46,808 bases of DNA from JABCPH02 sp963524305 (GTDB lineage: Bacteria > Fusobacteriota > Fusobacteriia > Fusobacteriales > Leptotrichiaceae). The DNA is taken from the NCBI GenBank assembly GCA_963524305.1, contig CAURGH010000015.1:1-46808 (forward strand), written 5' to 3'. Positions 24,742 to 33,705 of this stretch are shown here, in pieces. The position numbers were made by a program, and so were the translations under genes. The notes below the pieces were generated by a model. That model did not search any database. It saw only the letters and a program-made list of their open reading frames with translations, and was not told the DNA's origin. The stretch's first letter is position 1. The number at the start of each line of letters is the position of its first letter.

Positions 24742-25956
24742 CTAATCTACTAATGTTGGATTAAAATCTTCTACCCAAGGCAATCCAAATTTATTCAACG
24801 CATCCATAAATTTATCTGGATCCATTTCTTCAACATTGTACACTCCTGGTTTTTTCCATTCTCCAGTCAATACCATCGCAGCACCAATCATAGCTGGAAC
24901 TCCTGTTGTATAAGAAATTGCTTGTGAGCTAACTTCCTTATAACATTCTTCATGATTACAAACATTGTAAACATAATAAGTTCTATCTTTCCCGTCTTTT
25001 TTACCTCTAAAGATATTCCCAATATTTGTCAATCCTTTTGTTCTAGGCCCTAATGAAGCTGGATCTGGCAATACTGCTTTTAAAAATTGTAATGGTACAA
25101 TTTGTTGTCCTTCAAATTCAATTGGTTCAATCGAAGTCATTCCTACATTTTCCAACACTTTTAAATGTGTCAAATAACTTTGTCCAAATGTCATGAAAAA
25201 TCTAATTCTTTTAATTCCTTTAATATTCAAAGCTAATGATTCCAATTCTTCGTGGTGTAACAAGTACATATCTTTTTCACCAATTTGTGGGAAATTATAT
25301 ACTCTTTTAATTTCCATTGGTTCAGTTTCTACCCATTTCCCATTTTCCCAGTAACTTCCGTTTGCAGTTACTTCTCTAATATTAATTTCTGGATTGAAAT
25401 TTGTTGCAAATGGATAACCGTGATCTCCAGCATTTGCATCTAAAATATCAATATAGTTTATTTCATCAAAATAATGTTTTTGTGCATAAGCTGAAAATAC
25501 CCCTGTTACTCCCGGATCGAATCCGCATCCTAAAATAGCTGTAATTCCTGCTTTCTCAAATTTTTCTTTGTAAGCCCATTGCCATTTATACTCAAATTTT
25601 GCTGTATCTAAAGGCTCGTAATTAGCTGTGTCTAAATAATCAGTTTTAGTTTCCAAACAAGCATCCATTATTGTCAAATCTTGATAAGGCAACGCCACAT
25701 TTATCACGATATCTGGTTTATATTCGTTAATCAAAGCTACTAATTCTGGTACATTATCTGCATCCACTTTTGCTGTTTGAATTTCTATTCTTCCTGCATA
25801 TTTGCTTTTTTCAATAGTTTCTTTAATTGCATCGCATTTCGATTTTGTTCTACTCGCTATCATTATTGAACTAAATACTTCTGAATTTTGAGCACATTTA
25901 TGACAAACTACATTTGAAACTCCACCTGCTCCAATTATCAACGCTTTTTTTCCCAT
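24742..25956 (-). CDS. Saccharopine dehydrogenase family protein, probable carboxynorspermidine synthase
   Basis: 404 residues. An N-terminal Rossmann fold (ALIIGAGGVSNVVCHKCAQN) binds NAD(P); VNVALPYQDLTIMDACLETKTDYLDTANYE and GCGFDPGVTGVFSAYA are typical of the carboxynorspermidine/carboxyspermidine dehydrogenase group. That enzyme condenses aspartate semialdehyde with putrescine or diaminopropane. It is last in the spe operon, 122 nt after speB. The partner decarboxylase (nspC), which would finish that route, is not in this window, while a complete SpeD/SpeE route is. True saccharopine (lysine) dehydrogenase is a less likely reading given the neighbours. Confidence 0.8.
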   Translation of the reverse strand: MGKKALIIGAGGVSNVVCHKCAQNSEVFSSIMIASRTKSKCDAIKETIEKSKYAGRIEIQTAKVDADNVPELVALINEYKPDIVINVALPYQDLTIMDACLETKTDYLDTANYEPLDTAKFEYKWQWAYKEKFEKAGITAILGCGFDPGVTGVFSAYAQKHYFDEINYIDILDANAGDHGYPFATNFNPEINIREVTANGSYWENGKWVETEPMEIKRVYNFPQIGEKDMYLLHHEELESLALNIKGIKRIRFFMTFGQSYLTHLKVLENVGMTSIEPIEFEGQQIVPLQFLKAVLPDPASLGPRTKGLTNIGNIFRGKKDGKDRTYYVYNVCNHEECYKEVSSQAISYTTGVPAMIGAAMVLTGEWKKPGVYNVEEMDPDKFMDALNKFGLPWVEDFNPTLVD

Positions 25957-26078
25957 TTTTTACCTCCAAAATTATTTTATAAAATATTCTTTATTCCATT
26001 TCTTCTAATTCAAATCAATTCTAATTGGCTTAATTTCATTTATTCCTTTACAATTTTCAGAATTTGAAACCTTTCGAC

Positions 26079-26942
26079 TTATTTGTAAACAAATAACAAA
26101 ATTTCTCTCAATAATTTACAAGCCAAGGCTGTCGATTGTCCTGAATGGTCATAAATTGGTGACAATTCATTCATATCCAATCCAACAATATTTAATTTTG
26201 AGATTTTTTCAATTGCTTTATGAAGTTCTACGAATGTTACTCCACCTGCTTCAGGCGTTCCTGTTCCTGGAAATTCCGAAGGATCCAAAACATCTAAATC
26301 CAATGTGAAATAAACTGGTTTCCCTTTCAATTTTTCTACAACTTTGTCCAATTCATCAAAATTATTCCCAAAATTAAACTTAGTTGTATGTAAATGTTCT
26401 TTTGCAAATTCCCACTCAGCTCTTTCTCCACTTCTTATACCAAATTGGAAAATTTTATCATCTCCAACAATATCCCAACATCTTCTAATTACAGAAGCAT
26501 GTGAGTAATATTGATCTAAATATTCTTCTCTCAAATCCGTATGAGCATCAAACTGGATAATATGTAAATCTGGATATTTTTCAGCCACTGCTCTAACTGA
26601 TCCCAATGTCACAGAATGTTCTCCACCAATCATAAATGGTATCTTCCCATCTTCCAGAATTTCTGCTGTTGTATCTTCAATATCTTTCAATGCTCTCTCT
26701 GAATTCCCAAACGACAATTCCAAATCTCCAGCATCAAAAACATTAATATCTTCTAAATCTTTGTCTTGGTAAGGACTGTAAGTTTCAATACCAAAACTTT
26801 CATTTCTCATCGTAGCTGAAGCAAATCTTGTTCCAGGTCTAAATGATGTTGTACTGTCAAACGGTGCTCCAAAAAGTACTATTTTACTCTCTTCATATTC
26901 ATTTTCACACCCGATAAATGTATGTATATTTCTTTCTTTCAT
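26079..26942 (-). CDS. speB: Agmatinase
   Basis: 287 residues of the ureohydrolase family. The two-manganese site is intact: GGEHSVTLG, FDAHTDLREEY and FTLDLDVLDPSEFPGTGTPE. Agmatinase turns agmatine into putrescine and urea. Arginase and formiminoglutamase share these motifs, but the place in the operon, after a decarboxylase of the arginine/lysine type and spermidine synthase, supports agmatinase. It begins 35 nt after speE; AGGAGG is about 15 nt before the ATG, which is longer than usual. Confidence 0.9.
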   Translation of the reverse strand: MKERNIHTFIGCENEYEESKIVLFGAPFDSTTSFRPGTRFASATMRNESFGIETYSPYQDKDLEDINVFDAGDLELSFGNSERALKDIEDTTAEILEDGKIPFMIGGEHSVTLGSVRAVAEKYPDLHIIQFDAHTDLREEYLDQYYSHASVIRRCWDIVGDDKIFQFGIRSGERAEWEFAKEHLHTTKFNFGNNFDELDKVVEKLKGKPVYFTLDLDVLDPSEFPGTGTPEAGGVTFVELHKAIEKISKLNIVGLDMNELSPIYDHSGQSTALACKLLREILLFVYK

Positions 26943-26977
26943 TCCCTAATTTTTTTCCTCCTATTATTTTTATAATT

Positions 26978-27826
26978 TTATTCTTGACCAATCAATTTTT
27001 TCACATAATTTGGCAAAGCAAATGCACCTTTGTGCAATTCAGTATTATAATATTTCGTTTCCAATCCTAATTTATTCCACTCATCTGCCTTTAAATCATT
27101 CACAGGATGATATTTTTTTGACGCAAATCCAAATAACCAATGTCCTGACGGATAAGTCGGTATATGCAACTGATAAACTGTCGCTATTGGAAAAACTGCC
27201 TTCAATTGTTTATTCGCTCTTTGAGTAGCTTCAGCATCCGCTTCATAATATGGACTTTCATGCTGATTTACAAGTATCCCATCATCTTTCAAAGCATTGT
27301 AACAGTTCCCATAAAATTCTCTCGTAAATAAATCTTCTCCAGGCCCAAACGGATCAGTCGAATCAACAATCACAATATCGTATTCATTCGTTTTAGAACG
27401 GACAAATTTCAATCCATCTTCATAATAAAGATTCACCCTCGAATCATCTAGCTTACAAGCCGTTTTTGGTAAATATTCACGACAAATATCAACAACTTCT
27501 TTATCAATCTCAACCATATCAATTCTCTCGATGCTATCATATTTCACAAGCTCTCTAACCGTTCCACCGTCACCAGCTCCAATTACCAATATCTTCTTTG
27601 CATCATTTTTCACAGCCATCGGAATATGAACAATCATTTCATGATAAATAAACTCATCTTTTTCAGTCAACATCATAAATCCATCTAATGTCAAAAATCT
27701 TCCAAACTCTTTAGATTCAAAAATATCTATTCTTTGAAATTTACTTTTTTTGGTAACCAGTTGCTTATCAACTTTTATCGAGAATCTAACATTTTTTGTA
27801 TGTTCTTCTGTATACCATAATTCCAT
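26978..27826 (-). CDS. speE: Spermidine synthase (polyamine aminopropyltransferase)
   Basis: 282 residues. It transfers an aminopropyl group from decarboxylated S-adenosylmethionine to putrescine. Family signatures: MELWYTEEH at the start, LDGFMMLTEKDEFIYHEM, VIGAGDGGTVRELVKY (cofactor-binding loop), VEIDKEVVDICREYLP and VDSTDPFGPGEDLFTREFY. The ATG follows AAAGGAGA. It lies 96 nt after the decarboxylase gene and before speB, so the whole arginine-to-spermidine path is in one operon. Confidence 0.96.
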   Translation of the reverse strand: MELWYTEEHTKNVRFSIKVDKQLVTKKSKFQRIDIFESKEFGRFLTLDGFMMLTEKDEFIYHEMIVHIPMAVKNDAKKILVIGAGDGGTVRELVKYDSIERIDMVEIDKEVVDICREYLPKTACKLDDSRVNLYYEDGLKFVRSKTNEYDIVIVDSTDPFGPGEDLFTREFYGNCYNALKDDGILVNQHESPYYEADAEATQRANKQLKAVFPIATVYQLHIPTYPSGHWLFGFASKKYHPVNDLKADEWNKLGLETKYYNTELHKGAFALPNYVKKLIGQE

Positions 27827-27922
27827 TTTATCTCTCCTTTCTTAAATTTATTTTCTAAAATTTATACTTTTATTTATTGTTGTACTCTAATTTTTTTTCA
27901 TCTCACTCAATAAATTTTTATT

Positions 27923-29374
27923 TTACTCAATAACCACATTAATATTTTCTACTTTCATATCTTCAGTCCCTGTCAAAAGACACCCTTTTTCCTTCGCATA
28001 TTCAATATAATCAATAATTTCGTCCGTTATCTTTTCTCCTGGTGCTAAAATCGGTATTCCTGGCGGATAAGCCATAACAAATTCACCACTAATTTGACCT
28101 GAACTTTCTGAAATTGGTATCATTTTTTTCTCAGCATAAAACGCCTTTTGTGGTGGCAACACTACAGTTGGTGCAATATACTCATGATCAAACATTCCTT
28201 TTGGATCTTTTGTATAAATCCGTTTAATTTCTGCCAATGATGAAATTAATCTCTCAATTTCCATCGCTCTATCTCCTGCCGAAATTATTGCCAAAATATT
28301 ATCTAAATCTCCAAATTCAATTTGAATATTAAACTCGTCTCTCAAAATATCATAAACTTCTATCCCAGCAAGTCCAACATCCTTCGTATAAATTGACAAT
28401 TTTGTTGTATCAAAATCAAAAACATCATCGCCATTTATAAGGTCTTTTCCATACGCATAATATCCACCTAATTTATTAATTTCCTCTCTAGCATATTCTG
28501 CAAATTCCACTGTCTTTTTAAAAATTTCTTTACCATTAATACTCATGTTTTTTCTCGCAGTATCAAGCGAAGTCATCAATAAATATGAAGCACTTGTTGT
28601 CTGAGTCAGATTAATCACTTGCCGTACATAATCAGCATTTATTCTTTCTCCACTTAATAAAATCGAACTTTGAGTTAATGAACCACCTGTTTTGTGCATA
28701 CTTATTGCTGCCATATCTGCTCCAGCTGCCATTGCCGAAATTGGTAAATTATCTCCAAAATAAAAGTGTGCTCCATGCGCTTCATCCACTAAAACCAACA
28801 TATTATGCTCATGTGCCAATTTTACAATTGATTTTAAATCTGAACAAATACCATAATAAGTTGGATTATTTACTAAAATTGCCTTCGCATCAGGATTTTC
28901 TTTTATTGCCTTTTCTATATCTTTCACAGACATTCCCAATGATATTCCCAATTTTTTATTAAGACCAGGATTTATATAGACAGGAATTGTCCCATTAATA
29001 ACCATCGCATTAATTGCACTTCTATGCACATTTCTAGGAATAATAATCTTATCTCCTGCTTTACAAGTAGACATAATCATAGCCTGAACTCCCCCAGTTG
29101 TACCACTTACCATAAAATATGCTTCCTTAGCTCCAAAAGCATCAGCTGCAATATCCTGTGCCTCTTTTATAACTGATGTAGGATGACATAAATTATCTAA
29201 AGGTTTCATTGAATTTACATCCATTTGCATCGCATCTAATCCAATAAAATCACGAAATTGCTTATTTCCACGACCACCTTTATGACCAGGCACATCAAAT
29301 CTAACAACTCTGTTAGCCAAGTGTTTTTTCATCGCATCAAACAAAACCGTTTTTTCTTGTAATTTTTTATCCAT
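27923..29374 (-). CDS. speA: Arginine decarboxylase (Orn/Lys/Arg decarboxylase family)
   Basis: 483 residues, PLP-dependent, fold type I, similar in length to the Bacillus SpeA type. The PLP lysine is Lys228 in SMHKTGGSLTQSS; VDEAHGAHFYFG and FDVPGHKGGRG are also characteristic. Lysine and ornithine decarboxylases of this family look alike, so the substrate is inferred from the agmatinase gene two positions downstream, which needs agmatine. A C-terminal domain with AYPPGIPILAPGE follows. It starts 14 nt after speD. Confidence 0.9.
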   Translation of the reverse strand: MDKKLQEKTVLFDAMKKHLANRVVRFDVPGHKGGRGNKQFRDFIGLDAMQMDVNSMKPLDNLCHPTSVIKEAQDIAADAFGAKEAYFMVSGTTGGVQAMIMSTCKAGDKIIIPRNVHRSAINAMVINGTIPVYINPGLNKKLGISLGMSVKDIEKAIKENPDAKAILVNNPTYYGICSDLKSIVKLAHEHNMLVLVDEAHGAHFYFGDNLPISAMAAGADMAAISMHKTGGSLTQSSILLSGERINADYVRQVINLTQTTSASYLLMTSLDTARKNMSINGKEIFKKTVEFAEYAREEINKLGGYYAYGKDLINGDDVFDFDTTKLSIYTKDVGLAGIEVYDILRDEFNIQIEFGDLDNILAIISAGDRAMEIERLISSLAEIKRIYTKDPKGMFDHEYIAPTVVLPPQKAFYAEKKMIPISESSGQISGEFVMAYPPGIPILAPGEKITDEIIDYIEYAKEKGCLLTGTEDMKVENINVVIE

Positions 29375-29388
29375 CGTTACCCCCCTCT

Positions 29389-30240
29389 TTAATAAATATT
29401 CATCCCACTATAAATTTCTATCATTTCTTTTCTCAATCTATCTGTTATTTCTAACCGTGTTTTAGGTGATATTTCATACACATCCTGATTAAACAAATAA
29501 TTTTGTAACTCAATTTCTTTAATCAACATTTTTGTATGAAAAATATTTGATTGATAGACATTCACATCAATCGCGTCATATATTCGCAACTTTGCAGGTT
29601 CTATATAATCTTGTATCGACGTAATATTATGATCTGTAAAAAACTTTTTCCCAGAAATATCCCTTGTAAATCCTCTTATTCTATAATCAATAGTTATAAT
29701 ATCTGAATCAAAACTATCAATCAAATAATTCAGTGTATTCAACGGCGAAATCTCTCCACAAGTTGCAATATCAATATCCACTCTAAAAGTTGATATTGAA
29801 TTATCTGGATGATATTCTGGAAAAGTATGTACCGTAATATGACTTTTATCTAGGTGCGCATGTACAGTTTCTGTATCTTTCAATTTATTTTTCTCTTCTT
29901 CCGATAAATTTTCACTATTAAAAAACGGAATCCCTCTATTACATGATTTATCGATACTATCTGGATTTATTCTTTCTTCTGCTATTAATATGTTCACAGA
30001 CGCTCCTTGCGGATCGTAATCCTGCTTAGAAATATTCAAAACTTGAGCTCCTATCATTCCTGCTACATTTGTTAATATTTTTGTTAATCTATCTGAATTA
30101 TATTGTTCATCTATATAAGCTATATAGTCTTTTTGCTCTCTTTCTGTCTTAGCATAACAAACATCATAAATATTAAAACTCAATGTTTTTGTTAAATTAT
30201 TAAAACCATATAATTTTATACTTTTTTCCAACTCATTCAT
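29389..30240 (-). CDS. speD: S-adenosylmethionine decarboxylase proenzyme
   Basis: 283 residues, the length class of the E. coli SpeD type. The protein cleaves itself to form a pyruvoyl group; the cleavage serine is in LDKSHITVHTFPEYHP (about residue 133) and the catalytic Cys is in DIDIATCGEISPLN. It supplies decarboxylated S-adenosylmethionine to SpeE. Start is the ATG at 30240; a GTG directly before it (30243) lies against the AAAGGA ribosome-binding site. First gene of the polyamine operon. Confidence 0.95.
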   Translation of the reverse strand: MNELEKSIKLYGFNNLTKTLSFNIYDVCYAKTEREQKDYIAYIDEQYNSDRLTKILTNVAGMIGAQVLNISKQDYDPQGASVNILIAEERINPDSIDKSCNRGIPFFNSENLSEEEKNKLKDTETVHAHLDKSHITVHTFPEYHPDNSISTFRVDIDIATCGEISPLNTLNYLIDSFDSDIITIDYRIRGFTRDISGKKFFTDHNITSIQDYIEPAKLRIYDAIDVNVYQSNIFHTKMLIKEIELQNYLFNQDVYEISPKTRLEITDRLRKEMIEIYSGMNIY

Positions 30241-30243
30241 CAC

Positions 30244-30564
30244 ATCCTTTCTTCCTTGAGAATTTAACCTCTTCTCAATCTTTATTTTCTTATAAATTCA
30301 ATTTTTTTATTTCTTCATTAATTAATTTAAATTTTTAATTTTAACTATATTTTTTAATAATTTACGTTAAAAATCCTTAATTTTAGAAAAATTTTTATAA
30401 AATATATCACTATATATATTTTACTTATAGTTTCTTACAGATTATATCATTTATATTTTATTTTTACAACGAAAAAATATCCCCAAAATCAACAAAATTT
30501 TGTGAAAAAATCAAACAAAAAAATGCACTTAACCATTATTCGTTTAAGCACATTTTCTCAAAAA
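30244..30564 (-). promoter_or_regulatory. speD promoter, leader and upstream terminator
   Basis: A 321-nt gap. On the minus strand the speD promoter is TTGTAA (30464-30469), 17-nt spacer, TATAAT (30441-30446), giving a leader of about 190 nt that is almost pure A/T with no obvious riboswitch. At 30522-30558 there is a hairpin (AAAATGTGCTTAA with TTAAGTGCATTTT) followed by T on the minus strand, the terminator of the gene ending at 30565. Confidence 0.75.
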
Positions 30565-31446
30565 TTATTTTTCTTCAATCATTTTTAATTCCAATATTCT
30601 ATTTCCAAGCGTCAGTACATAAATATCATTTTCCAAAACACAAATTTTCAAAATTTTCTCATCTGTAATTTTCTTTTTCATCAAAATCTCAAATTTATTA
30701 TCTGTAATTAGCAGCTCTCCTGTTCCTAATCCAATCACATATTTATCACCAATTTCTTCAATATACGTAATCTGACTATCTGATAATTTTATAGAATCAT
30801 AAAGTTCTTTTTCTAAAATATTCCAAACTTCAATTTCACCTTCTTTAGTTCCACCTAAATATTTAATTCCGACAATCTTTGAAAATGTATGAGTATTTTC
30901 TGTTTTTATTTCAAAAATTTTTTTTAATTTATCCTCAAAAATACTAATTCGATTTTCTTCATCACCAATTTTTTGGTATTTTAGAATAACATTTTCACCA
31001 CTTGTAAAAAGTCTATATCCACCCTTTATTTCATCTGTTATACAATTATTAGAAATTAATTCTTTATTTCGTGTGTCATAAGAAAATAATATCCCGTTAT
31101 AAATATAAATTATTCTACCGTTTGTAGTAAAATTCATAGTTGTAATGTCTTTCCCTAAATCTAAAACTTCTTCAACTATTTTCTTTTTGTTTCCATCACA
31201 TTTATATATTTTCCCTTCATTATTAGACACAAAAAACATACTTGATACGAATAACTGATTTTTTTCTTTAACATATTTTATTATATTGCTTTTCTTGATC
31301 TTTCTTGTAATCTCTTTTTCAATCTTACCTTTTTTCCAAAATATTAATTTATCGCCTGTTGTTATAATTCTTCTATTTATCGGCTCTACTCCAAAATCTT
31401 CTATCATAGTTTCATAATTTATATCTTTTTCTAAAGTTAATTTCAT
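30565..31446 (-). CDS. Hypothetical protein, beta-propeller-like
   Basis: 293 residues without a signal peptide or membrane segment. I do not recognise a named family. The sequence is made of short alternating strands with recurring patterns such as GKIYKCDGNKKKIVEEV, GRIIYIYNGILFSYDTRNKELI, GGTKEGEIEVWNILEKELYDSIKLSD and NDIYVLTLGNRILEL, which look like blades of a WD40 or similar propeller. The DNA codon use is like its neighbours. It lies 90 nt after rlmB and is followed by a terminator, so it is probably cotranscribed with rlmB. Function unknown. Confidence 0.65.
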   Translation of the reverse strand: MKLTLEKDINYETMIEDFGVEPINRRIITTGDKLIFWKKGKIEKEITRKIKKSNIIKYVKEKNQLFVSSMFFVSNNEGKIYKCDGNKKKIVEEVLDLGKDITTMNFTTNGRIIYIYNGILFSYDTRNKELISNNCITDEIKGGYRLFTSGENVILKYQKIGDEENRISIFEDKLKKIFEIKTENTHTFSKIVGIKYLGGTKEGEIEVWNILEKELYDSIKLSDSQITYIEEIGDKYVIGLGTGELLITDNKFEILMKKKITDEKILKICVLENDIYVLTLGNRILELKMIEEK

Positions 31447-31536
31447 TTCTTACCTCATTTTTTAAATTATGCTAGTTTCCTTCTAGTATAATTATACATC
31501 ATTTTCAAATAAAATAAAAGAGTTTACAAGAAATTC

Positions 31537-32235
31537 TTATTTGGCAATTTCTGATAATAAAATTCCCCCAGCTACTGAAACATTTAGTGAATTTATTTTC
31601 CCTTCTAAGTGAATTTTTACAATTTTATCACAATGTTCTCTCACTTTTTTTCTCATTCCATTTCCTTCGCTTCCTAAAACTAGACATGTCTTTTCTGGAT
31701 ATTTTTCTTCATAATAATAAGTTTCTCCATTTGCTTCTGCACCATAAACTATATACCCGTATTGTTTTAATTTATCTATTGCGTCAGAAATATTTGTTAC
31801 TTTTACGATATCAACATATTCAATCGCTCCAGTTGAAGATTTTACAACAGTTTCAGTCACTTTTACACTATTTCTATCTTGAATAATTATTCCATCTACA
31901 CCAAAACATTCAGCACTTCTTATAATCGCACCAAAATTTCTTGGATCCTGAACTTGATCCAAAATTACAATTCTAGATTTTTTCTTTTGTAAAACTTTTT
32001 CCAAAAACTCAACAAAATCAACATAATAATCAAAATCTGATACTAATGCAACAACTCCTTGAGAATTTTCAGTTCGTCTATCTGTATAGAAAACCTTAAT
32101 ATTTCTTTTACTTGCTAAATTCAAAATTTCTTTTATTGTATCCTTTTTTATCTTTTTATAAACCTCCAGCTTTTCAATATTTTTATCTGATCTCAAAGCC
32201 TCTGTAACAGGATTTATTCCAATTATTTTTTGCAT
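31537..32235 (-). CDS. rlmB: 23S rRNA 2'-O-ribose methyltransferase of the TrmH/RlmB family
   Basis: 232 residues of the SpoU/TrmH (SPOUT) class. Motif 1 is LDQVQDPRNFGAIIRSAE, motif 2 LVLGSEGNGM and motif 3 INSLNVSVAGGILLSEI, which build the knotted cofactor site. The N-terminal segment begins IIGINPVTEALRSD, as in RlmB, which methylates G2251 of 23S rRNA. Related TrmH-like tRNA enzymes are possible, but the INPVxEAL start favours RlmB. Confidence 0.92.
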   Translation of the reverse strand: MQKIIGINPVTEALRSDKNIEKLEVYKKIKKDTIKEILNLASKRNIKVFYTDRRTENSQGVVALVSDFDYYVDFVEFLEKVLQKKKSRIVILDQVQDPRNFGAIIRSAECFGVDGIIIQDRNSVKVTETVVKSSTGAIEYVDIVKVTNISDAIDKLKQYGYIVYGAEANGETYYYEEKYPEKTCLVLGSEGNGMRKKVREHCDKIVKIHLEGKINSLNVSVAGGILLSEIAK

Positions 32236-32593
32236 TTTTTACCTCTTTCTATATTTCAATAATCACTATAACCTTTTAAAATCTTATTTTTAATTTTAAT
32301 TCTTTTAAAACTTTTATTTTTTATTTCAAAATCAATTTTCTCTGCTTTTCTCGAACAGTTTATCATTATTTTAAGGTAAAGTAAAGCTAAAAACTTATTA
32401 AAATACTTATTTTTCAATTTTTAAATATTTTCACATTATAAATTGTTTTTTTCAATATTTTTGTTGACTTTTAAAAAAATTATAGTATACTTATAAAGTA
32501 AAACTTGAATTTATACATACGATTATAAAAAATATTATATATAAAATCAAAAATTTATTTTGTTTTTAAATAAAATATAAAACGGAGGAAATT
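32236..32593 (+). promoter_or_regulatory. Divergent intergenic region with a plus-strand promoter
   Basis: A 358-nt gap of more than 80% A/T. The clear element is a plus-strand promoter: TTGACT (32464-32469), 16-nt spacer, TATACT (32486-32491), followed by a leader of about 95 nt to the lipoprotein gene with its GGAGG. The minus-strand promoter for rlmB is not obvious. I see no further gene or structured RNA here. Confidence 0.6.
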
Positions 32594-33187
32594 ATGAAAA
32601 TAAAAAATTTAATTATTAAATTAAGTATAATCTCATTGCTATTTATAAATGTAGCTTGTCAAAACAAAAATTCTGATTTAGAAAAGAAAATAAAAAATTT
32701 AGAGAAACAAAATGAAGAAATATTAAAAAAACAACAAGAGCAACAAAAAATACCAGTAGCAGCACCTGCTAAAAAAATTCAAAAACAAAAAATTATAACA
32801 CCGAAAATTTCAAATTATGAATCTAAACTAGAAAATAGAGTTGCAACTTATGAAGCATCAAGAGATAGAATAAGTGAAGAATACGGATGGAGCGTAGAAG
32901 AAACTCAAGCAAATGAACAACTTAATGAAAAATTAGATGATGAACTTACAAAAGTTTATAACTTAATTATGGAAAGATTATCTGAAGACAAAAAAATAAA
33001 ACTTAGAAATGAACAACGACAATGGTTAAAAATAAGAAAAAGAAAAGTAGCAAACTCAAATCAAGATGAAAATGGAGAATCTGTAATGGGAGGAAGAGCT
33101 GCTGGAAATGTTGAAATAATGACTTATCAAGATTTTACAAAAGAACGATTATTTGAATTCGCTAGAATGTATGACAATATGGATTAA
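32594..33187 (+). CDS. Putative lipoprotein with a coiled coil and an LprI-like (DUF1311) domain
   Basis: 197 residues. A hydrophobic leader (IIKLSIISLLFINVAC) ends in a plausible lipobox Cys at about 22. A short coiled coil rich in Lys, Glu and Gln follows (about 28-55), then a linker with Pro/Ala. The C-terminal domain (about 95-195) resembles the lysozyme-inhibitor LprI/DUF1311 fold: ETQANEQLNEKLDDELTKVYNLIMERLSEDKKIKLRNEQRQWLKIRK. Its paired Cys residues, usual in LprI, are absent. Probably outer-membrane or periplasmic. It is followed 30 nt later by the Asp/Tyr-rich gene in the same direction, and both are likely on one transcript. Confidence 0.7.
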   Translation: MKIKNLIIKLSIISLLFINVACQNKNSDLEKKIKNLEKQNEEILKKQQEQQKIPVAAPAKKIQKQKIITPKISNYESKLENRVATYEASRDRISEEYGWSVEETQANEQLNEKLDDELTKVYNLIMERLSEDKKIKLRNEQRQWLKIRKRKVANSNQDENGESVMGGRAAGNVEIMTYQDFTKERLFEFARMYDNMD

Positions 33188-33217
33188 TAATTTTAAAAGA
33201 AAGGATGATATTTTAAA

Positions 33218-33562
33218 ATGAAAAATAAAATTTTTATATTAGGAATGCTAATTTTAATTTCTCTAAATTCAACTGCTGGATGGGCAAAATACAGAGATAA
33301 AATCATAAATAGTGTTAAGAAAACCCTTGATAACAATGACACTCAAAATTACACAGATGATTATTATGATGAAGATACTGATTACGATGATGATGACTAC
33401 GATGACTATTATGATGAAGATAGTGATTATGATGATGTCTACGATACAAATGACAATTATAACTACGATGATTATGATGAAGATACTGATTACGATGATG
33501 ACTATTATGATGACAGTGGCTATGATAATTATAACGATTACAATTCAGATTACTACTATTAA
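33218..33562 (+). CDS. Exported Asp/Tyr-rich low-complexity protein
   Basis: 114 residues. A signal peptide (MKNKIFILGMLILISLNSTA) and a short basic stretch (KYRDKIINSVKKTL) precede about 70 residues made almost only of Asp, Tyr and Asn. Units such as YDEDTDYDDD recur; at DNA level a 31-bp stretch at 33363-33393 is repeated exactly at 33471-33501. The mature protein would be extremely acidic and probably unfolded without bound ions. A frame-shifted reading of the same DNA is a Met/Ile repeat and is clearly a shadow. The good ribosome-binding site (AAAGGATG) and the signal peptide support a real gene. No family recognised; metal or calcium binding, or an adhesive or surface role, are guesses. 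Confidence 0.65.
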   Translation: MKNKIFILGMLILISLNSTAGWAKYRDKIINSVKKTLDNNDTQNYTDDYYDEDTDYDDDDYDDYYDEDSDYDDVYDTNDNYNYDDYDEDTDYDDDYYDDSGYDNYNDYNSDYYY

Positions 33563-33603
33563 ATGAACTTTACACATTTGAAAAAAGATAATTAACAACT
33601 ATA

Positions 33604-33630
33604 AAGGCCGTTTTAATAACAGCTTTCTAT
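33604..33630 (+). terminator. Weak terminator after the Asp/Tyr-rich gene
   Basis: AAAGGC/GCTTT arms with a bulged base around an A/T loop, with little T-run. A modest candidate only. Confidence 0.3.
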
Positions 33631-33666
33631 AAATATTTAATTATTTCTTTCTTTTTACAAATAAAA

Positions 33667-33692
33667 AGGAACGAGCACTTCTACTCGTTCCT
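33667..33692. terminator. Terminator of the transketolase operon
   Basis: Perfect 9-bp stem AGGAACGAG/CTCGTTCCT with an 8-nt loop, T-rich on the minus strand after the stem. 13 nt after the transketolase stop. Confidence 0.9.
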
Positions 33693-33705
33693 AAAAATTC
33701 TTATT

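Noticed and set aside
33312..33566. Met/Ile/Thr repeat frame on the plus strand
   Set aside because: A +1 shadow of the Asp/Tyr-rich gene. The Asp/Tyr frame has a ribosome-binding site and a signal peptide; this frame starts inside it without either.
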